Positions 28,318-36,562 are shown, numbered from the stretch's first letter. The stretch: DNA of 64,000 nt from Gemmatimonadota bacterium (GCA_041390125.1 JAWKQN010000006.1:62001-126000), one strand, 5' to 3'. A program made the numbers and translations. The notes: a model not told the origin generated them from the letters alone.

Positions 28318-30366
28318 TCACGGCCGTCCGGCGCGCCTCCCGTCGCGGGAGCTCGAGGCCACGATCTGGATCGTGTCGCCGGGCGCGGCGATGCTGCCGC
28401 TTCCCGGACGTGTGCCCGAGACGATCCCCTCCCCGCTCCAGCGCACCCGGAAGCCGGATGCGTGCAGGCGCCGCACGGCCACCCGGGCGGAGAGCCCGCG
28501 CAGGTCGGGCACGCGGAGCGCTCCCTCCGTCGGCGTCGCCGCGGGGACCGGCTCCGGAGACGGCAGGGCCGCCCACGGGTTGGGCGGGACGGGCGCCGGC
28601 TCCGGCGCACCGCGACCGGCGAAGCGGAAGGGTCCACGCACGCGGCTGGGAACCGGGGCCGCCTCGGCGCGCCGCGTGGTCTGCGCCAGCGCGCTCCGGT
28701 CGAGCGGCGTCCCACGCGCCGCCAGGATCGACTCCAGCGTGGCGAGCGTGACCGGCGCCGCCACCGAGCCGCCGTAGTAGGCGCCGCGGGGCCGGTCGAG
28801 CTTCACGTAGACGACGAGCTGGGGATCGTCCGCGGGAAAGAACCCCACGAACGAGGAGTAGTACGCGTTGGGTTCGTAGCCGCCCACGCCATAGGCGCGC
28901 GACGTGCCGCTCTTGCCCGCGACGCGGAACGTGGACATCGCCGCCCGCGTGCCCGTCCCGTCCTCCACGACGTCCACCAGCACCTCGCGCACGGAGGCGA
29001 CGACCTCCTCGCTGGCCACCGAGCGCACGACGCGCGGACGCCCGCGCTCCACGACACGGCCGGTGGCGTCGCGCACCTCCCGCACCAGGATCGGCTCCAT
29101 CAGCTTGCCGCCGTTGGCGAGCGCAGCGTACGCCATCGTCATCTGGATCGGGGTGACGTTCACCTCGTATCCGATCGCGTGCGACACCGCCGACTGGCCC
29201 GACCAGCGCGACGGGTCGCGCAGCACGCCCCGGCCTTCCCCGGCCAACGGCACGCCCGTGTAGGTGCCCAGACCGAAGTCGCGCAGCGATCCGTACAGCG
29301 CTTCGGGCGTGAGTGCCTGCGCCGCCTTGGCCAGTCCTACGTTGGACGACACGCGCAGCGCGTCGGCCAGGGTGAAGTGCCCGTGCGGGCTGGTGTCGTG
29401 GACGGTGCGTCCGTTCACGGTCCACGTACCGTTGCCCGTGTCGATGGAGTCGGACAGGCGGGCCACGCCGTGCTCGAGCAGCGCGACCACGATGAGCGGC
29501 TTGATGGTGGAGCCGGGCTCGTAGGGCGCGTTGATGGCCGAGAGGGCCGGCTTGTTGTCCGCACGCAGGGAGACCATGGCCAGCACCTCACCGGTGCGCG
29601 GGTCGACCACGATCAGGTCGCCCCCGCTGGCCTGGGTGCTCGCGATCTGGGCGCGCAGCGCCTCCACCGCGATCTCCTGCACATCCTGGTCGAGCGTCAA
29701 CGCCACGCTCCCGCCTGCGACCGGCGGACGCACCATCCACGTCTCTCCGGGGATCTCGCGGCCCCCGCCATCGCGTGCGCTCACCTCCTCGCCGGGCTCG
29801 CCGGAGAGGATCTCGTCGAACATCTGCTCGATGCCGCCCGTGGCCTGGCCGTCCTGCAGCGTGCCGAGCAGCACGGTGCCCCGCATGCCCGCGGGATACA
29901 CGCGGCGCATCACGCGCTCGGTATGGATGCCGCTGACCCCTTCGAACGCCTCCCGGACGGACGGGGAGAAATCCCCCGGGACGTACTTCCAGCGGCGCTC
30001 GCTGCGCACCACGCTGCGGGCCTCGGAGCGGGAGATGCCGAGCGCCTCGACCAGACGGGCCTCGGCCTGCTCACGGTCCTTGATCTCGGAGGGGGCCACG
30101 GCCACGCGCATGCGCTCCTGGGAAGCCGCCAGGGCCGCACCGTTGCGATCGAGGATGCTGCCGCGCGCGGCGGGCACCTTCACCGTGCGTCGCTGCTGGT
30201 TCTCGGCCACCTGACTCCACGCGGGCCCCTGCACCACCTGCACCTGCAGCGCGCGCAGCACGAGCACGAGTCCGGCGAGCAGCCAGAACGCCAGGACGAA
30301 GCGGCGACGCCCGGCGGGGCGTCCGGCGCGCGCCGGCGAGACGCGCGGGGTGGAGCGGCGGGTCAC
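28318..30366 (-). CDS. ftsI: Septal class B penicillin-binding protein (FtsI/PBP3-like) with C-terminal PASTA domain
   Basis: A 682-residue septal transpeptidase. There is one N-terminal TM helix (RFVLAFWLLAGLVLVLRAL, about 22-40) and a PBP dimer/pedestal domain that begins PAARGSILDRNG. The transpeptidase domain has SxxK as STIK (Ser286), SxN as SSN (340-342) and KSGT (485-488). A Pro/Ala-rich linker (about 545-605) leads to a single PASTA-like domain starting RVPDLRGLSARVAVRRL, as in SpoVD-type enzymes. The GTG start overlaps the ftsL stop by 4 nt. Confidence 0.95.
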   Translation of the reverse strand: MTRRSTPRVSPARAGRPAGRRRFVLAFWLLAGLVLVLRALQVQVVQGPAWSQVAENQQRRTVKVPAARGSILDRNGAALAASQERMRVAVAPSEIKDREQAEARLVEALGISRSEARSVVRSERRWKYVPGDFSPSVREAFEGVSGIHTERVMRRVYPAGMRGTVLLGTLQDGQATGGIEQMFDEILSGEPGEEVSARDGGGREIPGETWMVRPPVAGGSVALTLDQDVQEIAVEALRAQIASTQASGGDLIVVDPRTGEVLAMVSLRADNKPALSAINAPYEPGSTIKPLIVVALLEHGVARLSDSIDTGNGTWTVNGRTVHDTSPHGHFTLADALRVSSNVGLAKAAQALTPEALYGSLRDFGLGTYTGVPLAGEGRGVLRDPSRWSGQSAVSHAIGYEVNVTPIQMTMAYAALANGGKLMEPILVREVRDATGRVVERGRPRVVRSVASEEVVASVREVLVDVVEDGTGTRAAMSTFRVAGKSGTSRAYGVGGYEPNAYYSSFVGFFPADDPQLVVYVKLDRPRGAYYGGSVAAPVTLATLESILAARGTPLDRSALAQTTRRAEAAPVPSRVRGPFRFAGRGAPEPAPVPPNPWAALPSPEPVPAATPTEGALRVPDLRGLSARVAVRRLHASGFRVRWSGEGIVSGTRPGSGSIAAPGDTIQIVASSSRDGRRAGRP

Positions 30367-30644
30367 GATTCCTCCAGGGATACGAAGCCCATCTCGTCTT
30401 CACGGGGGGGACGGAGCCCCAGCTCGCCCGCCGCGGCACGGATGCGGGGACGGCTTTCCAGCACACGGATCTTCTGCAGCAGGTCGGTGCGCTCGTCGCG
30501 CTCCAGGAGCACTTCGGTGCGGATGCGCTCGCGGGCCTGCATCACCAGGCGCGCCCGGCCCTGACGCCATGCCACGGCGCTCAACGCGGACAGGAAGCAG
30601 GCCATGGCGATGGCCACCAGGACGGGAACCGAGGTGCGGCTCAT
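30363..30644 (-). CDS. ftsL: Cell division protein FtsL-like
   Basis: A 93-residue bitopic protein. A TM helix (VLVAIAMACFLSALSAVAW, about 8-26) is followed by a charged heptad-like segment (ARERIRTEVLLERDERTDLL) that predicts a coiled coil. FtsL proteins diverge strongly, so identity rests on size, topology and place between rsmH and ftsI. The ATG overlaps the rsmH stop by 4 nt, and the stop overlaps the ftsI GTG. The open frame extends upstream to 31427, but that is a shadow of rsmH. Confidence 0.82.
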   Translation of the reverse strand: MSRTSVPVLVAIAMACFLSALSAVAWRQGRARLVMQARERIRTEVLLERDERTDLLQKIRVLESRPRIRAAAGELGLRPPREDEMGFVSLEES

Positions 30645-31558
30645 GCAGCGGCCCTCCAGGCGCGCAGCTTGGCCGAGCGTGCGCGGGGATTGGTCCGGGC
30701 CTCCTCGTCGGAGGCGGTGATGGGAGAGCGTGTGAGGGTCTCGCCCAGCGGCCGGCCACGGCACACGCACACGGGAAGGCCCGGCGGGCATACGCACGCC
30801 TGCGACCAGGCGCGGAAGGCATGCTTCACGCGCCGGTCCTCGAGCGAGTGGTAGGAGATCACCACCAGGGCGGCGCCAGGAGCCAGCGCGTCGCGGATGC
30901 GCGGCAGCGCCTGCTCCAGGGCGTCGAGCTCGTCGTTCACGGCCAGGCGGAGCGCCTGGAAGGTGCGGGCCTTCTCCCCCATGGACGCGGAGCGCCCGAG
31001 CGCGCGGGACAGGGCCGCGACGAGGTCGTCGCTCGTGGTCAGGGGGCTGCCACCCCGTCGTCGCACGATCTCCTGCGCGAGGGCACGAGCACGCGGGAGC
31101 TCGCCGTACTCGCGGAAGATGCGACCGAGCTCGTCGGCCGAGGCGTCCGCGAGCAGATCGGCGGCGCTCTCCCCTTCCCCGCCCATGCGCATGTCGAGCG
31201 GGGCACCGGGACGGAAGGTGAAGCCCCGACGATCCTCGTCCAGCTGATGGGAGCTCACCCCCAGGTCCAGCAGCGCTCCGATGAGCGTGCCGTCCTGCAC
31301 TCCGGCCACGTCGAGGGCGGCGTCGAAGCGCGCGTTCACGAACCGCACCCGATCCCCGAAGGGCTGGAGCCGATCCCGCGCCTCCGCGAGTGCCTCGGCA
31401 TCGCGGTCCACGGCCAGGAGACGGCACTCCGTGGCCTGCTCCAGGATCCGCGCCGCGTGGCCTCCCCCGCCCACGGTGGCATCGAGGACCCAGCCGGTCC
31501 CGAGCGGTCCCAGGTGTTCCAGGACGGCATCCGCCAGCACGGGTTCGTGGTACGACAC
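30641..31558 (-). CDS. rsmH: 16S rRNA (cytosine1402-N4)-methyltransferase RsmH
   Basis: A 305-residue SAM-dependent methyltransferase acting on 16S rRNA in the P-site. The N-terminus SYHEPVLADAVLEHLG is diagnostic. The SAM loop is LDATVGGGGHAARIL; LLDLGVSSHQLD, RAFTFRP-like GFTFRPGAPLDMRM and VISYHSLEDRRVK follow. GTG start, 10 nt after the mraZ stop. Confidence 0.96.
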   Translation of the reverse strand: MSYHEPVLADAVLEHLGPLGTGWVLDATVGGGGHAARILEQATECRLLAVDRDAEALAEARDRLQPFGDRVRFVNARFDAALDVAGVQDGTLIGALLDLGVSSHQLDEDRRGFTFRPGAPLDMRMGGEGESAADLLADASADELGRIFREYGELPRARALAQEIVRRRGGSPLTTSDDLVAALSRALGRSASMGEKARTFQALRLAVNDELDALEQALPRIRDALAPGAALVVISYHSLEDRRVKHAFRAWSQACVCPPGLPVCVCRGRPLGETLTRSPITASDEEARTNPRARSAKLRAWRAAA

Positions 31559-31568
31559 GGCGCCGTCC

Positions 31569-32003
31569 TCATCCGAAGATCTTGAGCGCGAAGCGATCGA
31601 AGTCGGGACCGGCCGCCGCCCGGGCCCGCTCCGCGAAGCGGGCGGGGTTCCAGAGCTCGATGCGGTCCAGCGCTCCGACCACCAGGACCGGCCCCTCCAG
31701 TCCCGCGGCCTCCTTCAGCCACGACGGCACCAGGATCCGCCCCTGTTTGTCCGGGGTCGCGTCCACCGCGTTGGCGGTGATCCACAGCACCTGGTCCTGA
31801 GCCTCCGGCGACGACCGTCGGAACTCCAGGAGTCGCCGGCTCACCTCGGACCACGCCGAGGTCGGAAACAGCGTCAGGGCCGGGCTCTGCCACTGGAGCA
31901 GCACGAAGGACTCCCCCTCCACCTGCCGGCGGAAGGCGGCGGGGAGGCTGACCCTCCCCTTGTCGTCCAGCGTGTATTCGTAGCGCCCGAGAAACCCCGA
32001 CAC
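31569..32003 (-). CDS. mraZ: Transcriptional regulator MraZ
   Basis: A 144-residue DNA-binding protein, first gene of the division cluster. It has two SpoVT-AbrB half-domains: YTLDDKGRVSLPAAFR (about 9-24) and ATPDKQGRILVPSWLK (about 85-100). MraZ usually represses its own operon. A GTG at 32003 is chosen because it gives the family N-terminus (FLGRYEYTLDDKG); the longer frame to 32081 would run through the predicted operator and promoter. The ribosome-binding site is weak (GGTGG). Confidence 0.94.
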   Translation of the reverse strand: MSGFLGRYEYTLDDKGRVSLPAAFRRQVEGESFVLLQWQSPALTLFPTSAWSEVSRRLLEFRRSSPEAQDQVLWITANAVDATPDKQGRILVPSWLKEAAGLEGPVLVVGALDRIELWNPARFAERARAAAGPDFDRFALKIFG

Positions 32004-32015
32004 GAAGCCACCGAT

Positions 32016-32050
32016 GTGGGATGAGGTGGTACGTCGTGGCAAACAGTGGG
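32016..32050. promoter_or_regulatory. Probable MraZ operator: four GTGG direct repeats, 10-bp period
   Basis: On the plus strand the tetramer GTGG occurs at 32016, 32026, 32036 and 32046, an exact 10-bp period over four copies. The array sits between the predicted -10 box and the mraZ start, about +1 to +30 of the transcript. MraZ proteins in E. coli and Mollicutes bind short G-rich direct repeats of 10-bp period upstream of mraZ. Position and spacing fit repression by MraZ of its own operon. The repeats are read here on the strand opposite to the gene. Confidence 0.75.
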
Positions 32051-32052
32051 GC

Positions 32053-32081
32053 AAGATAGGGACCAGGGGGAACGCGAGCAA
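32053..32081 (-). promoter_or_regulatory. Predicted mraZ (dcw cluster) promoter
   Basis: On the minus strand there is a -35 box TTGCTC (32076-32081), a 17-bp spacer and a -10 box TATCTT (32053-32058), which is a good sigma70-type match. Transcription would begin near 32046, giving a leader of about 43 nt that contains the GTGG repeats. As downstream gene gaps are at most 10 nt as far as ftsA, this may be the main promoter of the whole cluster. Confidence 0.6.
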
Positions 32082-32190
32082 GCCCGGCCCATGGCGGGGG
32101 ACGGGAAGGCAGGGGCGGAAAACGGCGGACCTGCGCCCTGATGGGCCGATCCGCCCGGGGGTGGGGCGCGGGAGGGGGAGGAAACGAAGA

Positions 32191-32217
32191 CGCCCCGGAG
32201 CACGAGGCTCCGGGGCG
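32191..32217 (-). terminator. Intrinsic terminator after the CsgG/TPR gene
   Basis: A perfect 11-bp stem (CGCCCCGGAGC with GCTCCGGGGCG) and a 5-nt loop. On the minus strand it is followed by a T-rich tract (TCTTCGTTT). It lies about 90 nt past the stop of the TPR gene and about 110 nt before the mraZ promoter, so it insulates the division cluster from upstream reading. Confidence 0.75.
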
Positions 32218-32267
32218 TCGGGGTCCTACGGATGGGAACGGAAGTCCGCTTCCCTGTCGGGGGGTGG

Positions 32268-32295
32268 CCGGACCGGGCTAGGACGCCCGGTCCGG
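32268..32295 (-). other. GC-rich hairpin just after the CsgG/TPR gene stop
   Basis: An 11-bp perfect stem (CCGGACCGGGC with GCCCGGTCCGG) and a 6-nt loop. It begins about 11 nt past the stop codon at 32306. No T-run follows, so it may protect the mRNA 3' end or help the terminator at 32191-32217. The rest of the interval up to mraZ holds only the terminator, promoter and operator listed here. Confidence 0.45.
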
Positions 32296-32305
32296 TCCCG
32301 TCCGG

Positions 32306-34039
32306 TCAGGAGCCACGCTTGATGATGGCTTCCTGGATCTCGATGAAGGTCGTCGAATTCTTGATGTACTGGTCGATGTTCACGTTCTGCTGCCGCTCAT
32401 AGGCGCGGTGCGCCGTGAACAGCTCCAGAGCCCGCTGGAAGTAGGGCAGCGCGCGCTGCGCCGTCTCCAGGGTCTGCGGCTTCTGGATGGCCTCACCCAT
32501 CTTGTAGCGGGCGTAGCCGTTCCAGAATCCGACCTGGTCCTTGACCTCCGAGCTCTGTGCGAAGCTCGAGGCGTGGTCGAAGAGCTGGATGGCCTTGCCG
32601 AAGTTCTGCTCCTGCACGCCGCCCCGGTAGCCCTCGCCGAACAGCATGTTGGCGATGGCGTCCCCGGACTGCTCGCCGCTGTCCACGGCGGTGCGGAGGA
32701 TCGGAATGGCCTCGTCGGTCCGACCGGCCTCCATCAGCCACAGGCCCTTCCGCGCGAGCAGATTCGCGTACTCGGCGTCGATGGCCTGCACCCGATCGAG
32801 CGCCACGAGGGCGTCGTCGAGGCGGTCGGCCCGCTTGAGCACGTCGGCGTAGAGCGACCACAGCTGGGCCTCCTCGCCGTGCGTCTGGAGCGCCTGCTCC
32901 GCCGCCGAGATGGCCTCGGGCAGCTGGCCGAGCTGCTGCAACGCCGCGATGCGGTTGCGGATGTCCGTGACGTTGGCATCCGTGCCCCGCATGGGCAGCA
33001 CCTTGGAGTAGGCGTCCAGGCCCTCCTGGAGCAGCTGACGCTGTTCGTCCGTCACCTCGTTCGGGTTGGGCCCGGCGGCGGCGGTGGCGGCCACGATGGC
33101 GTAGCGCGCGTACTGCTCGAGCAGGTCGGCGTTCTCGGGCTCGAGCTCCAGACCGGCCTTGACCGTCTGCATGGCGCCGTACGGATCCCCGGCCTGCGCC
33201 ATGTCGAACGCCACCTTCATGCGCACCTGGACGTTGCCGGGCGACAGCTCGAGGTAGTCGTTGTAGAAGCCGCGCGCCTCCTCGGCATTCCCCATCTTGA
33301 CCGCGGCGTAGCCCGCGCCGAGAAGCGAGTTCTCGTGGATGGGGTTCTTCTCGAGCACCACGCGGAAGTCCTGCATGGCCTCGTCGAAGCGCTCCAGCGA
33401 GTTGTACACGAAGCCACGCGTGTAGAGCGACGCGGTGCCGTTCGGGTTCAACTCGATGGCGCGGGTGCAGTTCTCGAGCGCGCTCTCCCACTGCTGGCTC
33501 TGCGCGTACTCGGCGCAGAACTGCGCGTAGCGCTGCTGCTCGACGAGCGTGCGGAAGGACTCGGAGATGTGGCTGGCCGCCTCCTCCTGACCCTTCTCAC
33601 CCACGGTGATCGGCGGCACGTTGAACTCCTCACCCGTCGCCACGTCGATGAAGCGGGCGTCGATCTGGGAGTCCTTTCCACCGGCAGGCGTGACGTTGCC
33701 GCACACGACCACGGCGGCGTTCGCGATGTTCGCGAGCTGACGCGCCTTGATGCAGTCGAGATCGTCCTCGTCCACGCGGTTCTGCTTGAGGACGTCCCGC
33801 AGGTCCTTCCGGTCGATCGGCTGGTGGGTCGGGAAATCGTTGATCAGATCACGGAGCTCCTCCGCGACCTTCTCCCCGAGCCCTTTGTTCCCGCCCTCGG
33901 CGGGCCAGAAGTTCGGCACCAGCACGCGGAAGCGCGCGGAAGCCGTCTGTTCCTGGGCCGCCGCGAACGACGGCAGGAACGAGGCGAGCAGCAGCGCCGC
34001 CACACCTGTCGTGAGACCCCGTGTCAAGCGTTCGTACAT
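32306..34039 (-). CDS. Secreted CsgG/TolB-N-like plus TPR protein
   Basis: A 577-residue exported protein. The signal peptide is LTTGVAALLLASFLPSFAAA. Residues about 35-170 (FRVLVPNFWPAEGG, VAEELRDLIND, VVCGNVTPAGG) resemble the CsgG/FlgO/TolB N-terminal fold found in periplasmic proteins. From about 180 to the end there are many TPR units, for example SALENCTRAIELNPNGTASL and DEAMQDFRVVLEKNPIHENS. Function is unknown; a periplasmic scaffold is likely. The ATG at 34039 has a strong ribosome-binding site (GAGAGGAAGG). It is a single-gene unit with its own candidate promoter and terminator. Confidence 0.7.
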   Translation of the reverse strand: MYERLTRGLTTGVAALLLASFLPSFAAAQEQTASARFRVLVPNFWPAEGGNKGLGEKVAEELRDLINDFPTHQPIDRKDLRDVLKQNRVDEDDLDCIKARQLANIANAAVVVCGNVTPAGGKDSQIDARFIDVATGEEFNVPPITVGEKGQEEAASHISESFRTLVEQQRYAQFCAEYAQSQQWESALENCTRAIELNPNGTASLYTRGFVYNSLERFDEAMQDFRVVLEKNPIHENSLLGAGYAAVKMGNAEEARGFYNDYLELSPGNVQVRMKVAFDMAQAGDPYGAMQTVKAGLELEPENADLLEQYARYAIVAATAAAGPNPNEVTDEQRQLLQEGLDAYSKVLPMRGTDANVTDIRNRIAALQQLGQLPEAISAAEQALQTHGEEAQLWSLYADVLKRADRLDDALVALDRVQAIDAEYANLLARKGLWLMEAGRTDEAIPILRTAVDSGEQSGDAIANMLFGEGYRGGVQEQNFGKAIQLFDHASSFAQSSEVKDQVGFWNGYARYKMGEAIQKPQTLETAQRALPYFQRALELFTAHRAYERQQNVNIDQYIKNSTTFIEIQEAIIKRGS

Positions 34040-34171
34040 CCTTCCTCTCCGTGGAGACCCCCGGTGGTGATCGATTCCCCGCACCCCACCCCGCATCCTT
34101 GCAGCTTGAAACACAGTAACCCGTGCAGGGACGGAGGGTCCCCACGGGCTGCCGTGCGATCGAAGGGCCCG

Positions 34172-34201
34172 AACCTAGGGTGCCCCGGACGTGCCGGTCA
34201 A
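34172..34201 (-). promoter_or_regulatory. Candidate promoter of the CsgG/TPR gene
   Basis: Minus-strand -35 TTGACC (34196-34201), 18-bp spacer, -10 TAGGTT (34172-34177). Transcription would start near 34165, leaving a leader of about 125 nt before the ATG at 34039. Apart from this the 205-nt interval to the thioesterase gene shows nothing I can name. Confidence 0.45.
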
Positions 34202-34244
34202 CCAGGCCACTCCGTGGGGCACCTACGCCGGGCAGCCCCGGCGC

Positions 34245-34697
34245 TTACGACGCGCCCGCCCCATCGGCGTCGGGCCCCTCCAGCCCCGCCCCCTCGAACG
34301 CCTGGATGCGGGCCCGCATCTCGTCCGGCATGCGCATGCTCCGGCCCGCCGCGTAGTCGTACATGACCTGGATCGATCGTCCCGTCACCAGCACCTCGCC
34401 GGAGGACGAGCGGACCTCGTAGGCCATCTCGAAGTGCTTCTTCCCCAGCCGGACCACCCCCACGCCCACGTCCAGCAGGTCGGGGTAGAGCACGCGCTGC
34501 CGGTAGCGGACGGTGGCCTCGGCGAGGATGTAGTCGATGTCCTCGAGACGGGGACGACCCACCACGTCGCGCCAATACGCCGCTCGGGCCTCCTCGAAAT
34601 ACATTAGGGCCACGGAATGGTGGGCATGACCTCCCAGGTCGATGTCCCGGAAGCGGACGGGCACGCGGTGCCGGAAGCGGAGCTCCAGATCGTTCAT
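34245..34697 (-). CDS. Hotdog-fold acyl-CoA thioesterase (YbgC/FadM-like)
   Basis: A 150-residue 4-hydroxybenzoyl-CoA-thioesterase-type enzyme. The motif FRDIDLGGHAHHS, with the catalytic Asp of the DxxxxGHxxN pattern, is followed by ALMYFEEARAAYWRD; the usual Asn after GH is replaced (HAHHS). Then come YRQRVLYPDLLDV and VTGRSIQVMYDY. The substrate acyl-CoA is unknown. Its ATG (34695-34697) shares three bases of a CATG with the divergent ThiO-like gene, an unusual arrangement. There is no in-frame alternative start close by. Confidence 0.85.
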   Translation of the reverse strand: MNDLELRFRHRVPVRFRDIDLGGHAHHSVALMYFEEARAAYWRDVVGRPRLEDIDYILAEATVRYRQRVLYPDLLDVGVGVVRLGKKHFEMAYEVRSSSGEVLVTGRSIQVMYDYAAGRSMRMPDEMRARIQAFEGAGLEGPDADGAGAS

Positions 34698-35823
34698 GGC
34701 GGACCAACCTAACAGGTCCTCGGCGCCGGGCGCCGCCCCGGACCTGGTGGTGGTGGGCGGGGGCATCGTGGGCCTGGCCGTGGCCCGGGCGCTGGCCAAC
34801 GAAGGGCTGACCGTCACGCTGGTGGAGCGTGACCGGCCCGGGGCCGAATCCTCCTGGGCCGCAGCCGGGATGCTGATCCCGCTGGGCGAATCCGAGGAGG
34901 GCCCGTTCCGCGAGCTCGTCCTGGCGAGCCACCGGGCCTGGCCGCTCTGGGCGCGGGAGCTGGAGGCGGACGCGGAGCGGAGCGTGGACTTCCGCGCCGG
35001 CGGCCGGATGGTGCTGGCGCTCGACGAGCCCCGCGCCGAAGCCCTGCGCGAAGGGGTCCGGGCGCTCGCCCGGTCCGGACATGCGGTCGAATGGCTGGAC
35101 GCCGCGACCGCGCGGGCGCGGGAGCCCGGGCTCGCGGAGGCGGTGCGAGGGGCCGCCCTCCATCTCGAGGACGCCCACGTCGACAACCGGAGGGTGGGCC
35201 CCGCGCTCGAGGCCGCCGCGCTGCGTGTCGGGGTCCGGGTGGAGCGGGCGGAGGCCCGGAGCCTGCACATCCAGCACGGCCGCATCCAGGGCGTGCACCT
35301 CCTCGACGGGCGCCTGCTCCCCACGCCACGGGTGGTGGTGGCTGCCGGCGCCTGGTCCGGCCAGCTCGAGGGCGTCCATCCGGGGCTGGCCGTCCGTCCG
35401 GTCCGCGGCCGTATGATCGCGCTCCGCCCGCCGGGTCCGTTGCCCGAGCGGATCCTGGACACGGGCACCGTCTACCTGGTCCCGCGCGGCGGCCGCATCC
35501 TGGTGGGGGCCACGATGGAGGACGCCGGCTTCGACCGCAGCCCCGATCCGCGCGCCTCGGCCGCGCTGCTCGCCGGCGCCGTCGCCGCCCTGCCCGACCT
35601 GGCCGGGCTGCCCCTGGACGAGGAATGGCAGGGCTTCCGGCCCGGCACCCCGGACGGGCTGCCGTACCTGGGTCCGGACCCGGCCACCGAAGGCCTCTTC
35701 TACGCCACCGGCCATTTCCGCAATGGGATCCTCCTCGCCCCCCTGACCGCCGCCCTGCTCCGGGACCTGGTGCTGGGGCGATCCGTGGAGTCTCCTCCCG
35801 CGTTCCGCGTCGACCGGGGTTGA
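34696..35823 (+). CDS. FAD-dependent glycine oxidase-like protein (ThiO family)
   Basis: A 375-residue DAO-family flavoenzyme. The FAD-binding motif is DLVVVGGGIVGLAVARAL, then TLVERDRPGAESSWAAAGML, the ThiO-like SSWAAAGM segment. VRPVRGRMIAL and the C-terminal YATGHFRNGILLAP fit ThiO, which oxidises glycine to iminoglycine for thiazole synthesis. No other thiamine genes are in view, so a related D-amino-acid or sarcosine oxidase role is possible. The start overlaps the divergent thioesterase start by 2 nt; a GGAG lies 13 nt upstream. Confidence 0.82.
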   Translation: MADQPNRSSAPGAAPDLVVVGGGIVGLAVARALANEGLTVTLVERDRPGAESSWAAAGMLIPLGESEEGPFRELVLASHRAWPLWARELEADAERSVDFRAGGRMVLALDEPRAEALREGVRALARSGHAVEWLDAATARAREPGLAEAVRGAALHLEDAHVDNRRVGPALEAAALRVGVRVERAEARSLHIQHGRIQGVHLLDGRLLPTPRVVVAAGAWSGQLEGVHPGLAVRPVRGRMIALRPPGPLPERILDTGTVYLVPRGGRILVGATMEDAGFDRSPDPRASAALLAGAVAALPDLAGLPLDEEWQGFRPGTPDGLPYLGPDPATEGLFYATGHFRNGILLAPLTAALLRDLVLGRSVESPPAFRVDRG

Positions 35824-35829
35824 GGGCGC

Positions 35830-35847
35830 GGGCCGCGGTCGCGGCCC
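35830..35847 (+). terminator. Possible terminator hairpin after the ThiO-like gene
   Basis: An 8-bp perfect GC stem (GGGCCGCG with CGCGGCCC) and a minimal loop, 7 nt after the stop. No T-run follows, so termination is uncertain. The rest of the 160-nt interval to the next gene shows only that gene's ribosome-binding site. Confidence 0.3.
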
Positions 35848-35986
35848 TCCCCCGCCCTCCCCTTCCCGCCCGGCGACCGCCACAGGGACGAGCCGCAGAC
35901 CGCGGAACCCTGACGCGGGCTTCCGTGTTCAAGCGCCGATCCCGGGTGCCACCCCGGTTCCACCATCCCGTTCAGGAGGTCCCATG

Positions 35987-36562
35987 ATGGTCCGTCCCGC
36001 CGCCGCGGCCCTCGCGCTCGCGCTGAGCGCGTTCGCCGTCCCCGCGCTGGGAGCGCAGGAGTGCTTCGTCCGCGGAGATCGGGCCGCCGCCGCCGAGCGT
36101 CCGAGCCCGCTCCGTACGGCCACCGTCCAGGTGGAGGGCGAGACCGTTCAGCTCTGCTACGGCGCGCCGTCCGCGCGTGGCCGCACGATGATCGGGGGTG
36201 AAGCGGTTCCCCACGGCACCCCCTGGCGCATGGGCGCCAACGAGGCCACCTCCATCCACCTCCCGTTCGCGGCGACCATCGCCGGCGTGCGGGTGGAGCC
36301 CGGCTCGTATTCGCTCTGGGCCGTGCCCGGCGAGAGCCAGTGGGAGATCCACGTGAACCGCCAGGTGGAGCGCTGGGGCATCCCGATCAACGACGGCGTC
36401 ACGTCCGCGGACGTGGGCTCGGGCCGGGTGACCGCCACCGGCGCGGCCGACCACGCCGAGACGCTGACGTACCGCTTCGACGACCACGGCAGCGGACACG
36501 TGGAGCTGGTGCTCCATTGGGAGAACACCGAGGTGCGCATCCCCATCATGAAGGCGATGTGA
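35987..36562 (+). CDS. Secreted DUF2911 protein
   Basis: A 191-residue exported protein with signal peptide AAALALALSAFAVPALGA. The mature part matches DUF2911 in layout: VQLCYGAPSARGRTMIGG, PWRMGANEATSIHLPF, GSYSLWAVPGESQWEIHVNR. The molecular role of the family is unknown. Two ATGs in tandem (35984, 35987) follow an ideal AGGAGGT; the second has the better spacing (6 nt), so it is used here. It is a single-gene unit closed by a clear hairpin. Confidence 0.85.
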   Translation: MVRPAAAALALALSAFAVPALGAQECFVRGDRAAAAERPSPLRTATVQVEGETVQLCYGAPSARGRTMIGGEAVPHGTPWRMGANEATSIHLPFAATIAGVRVEPGSYSLWAVPGESQWEIHVNRQVERWGIPINDGVTSADVGSGRVTATGAADHAETLTYRFDDHGSGHVELVLHWENTEVRIPIMKAM

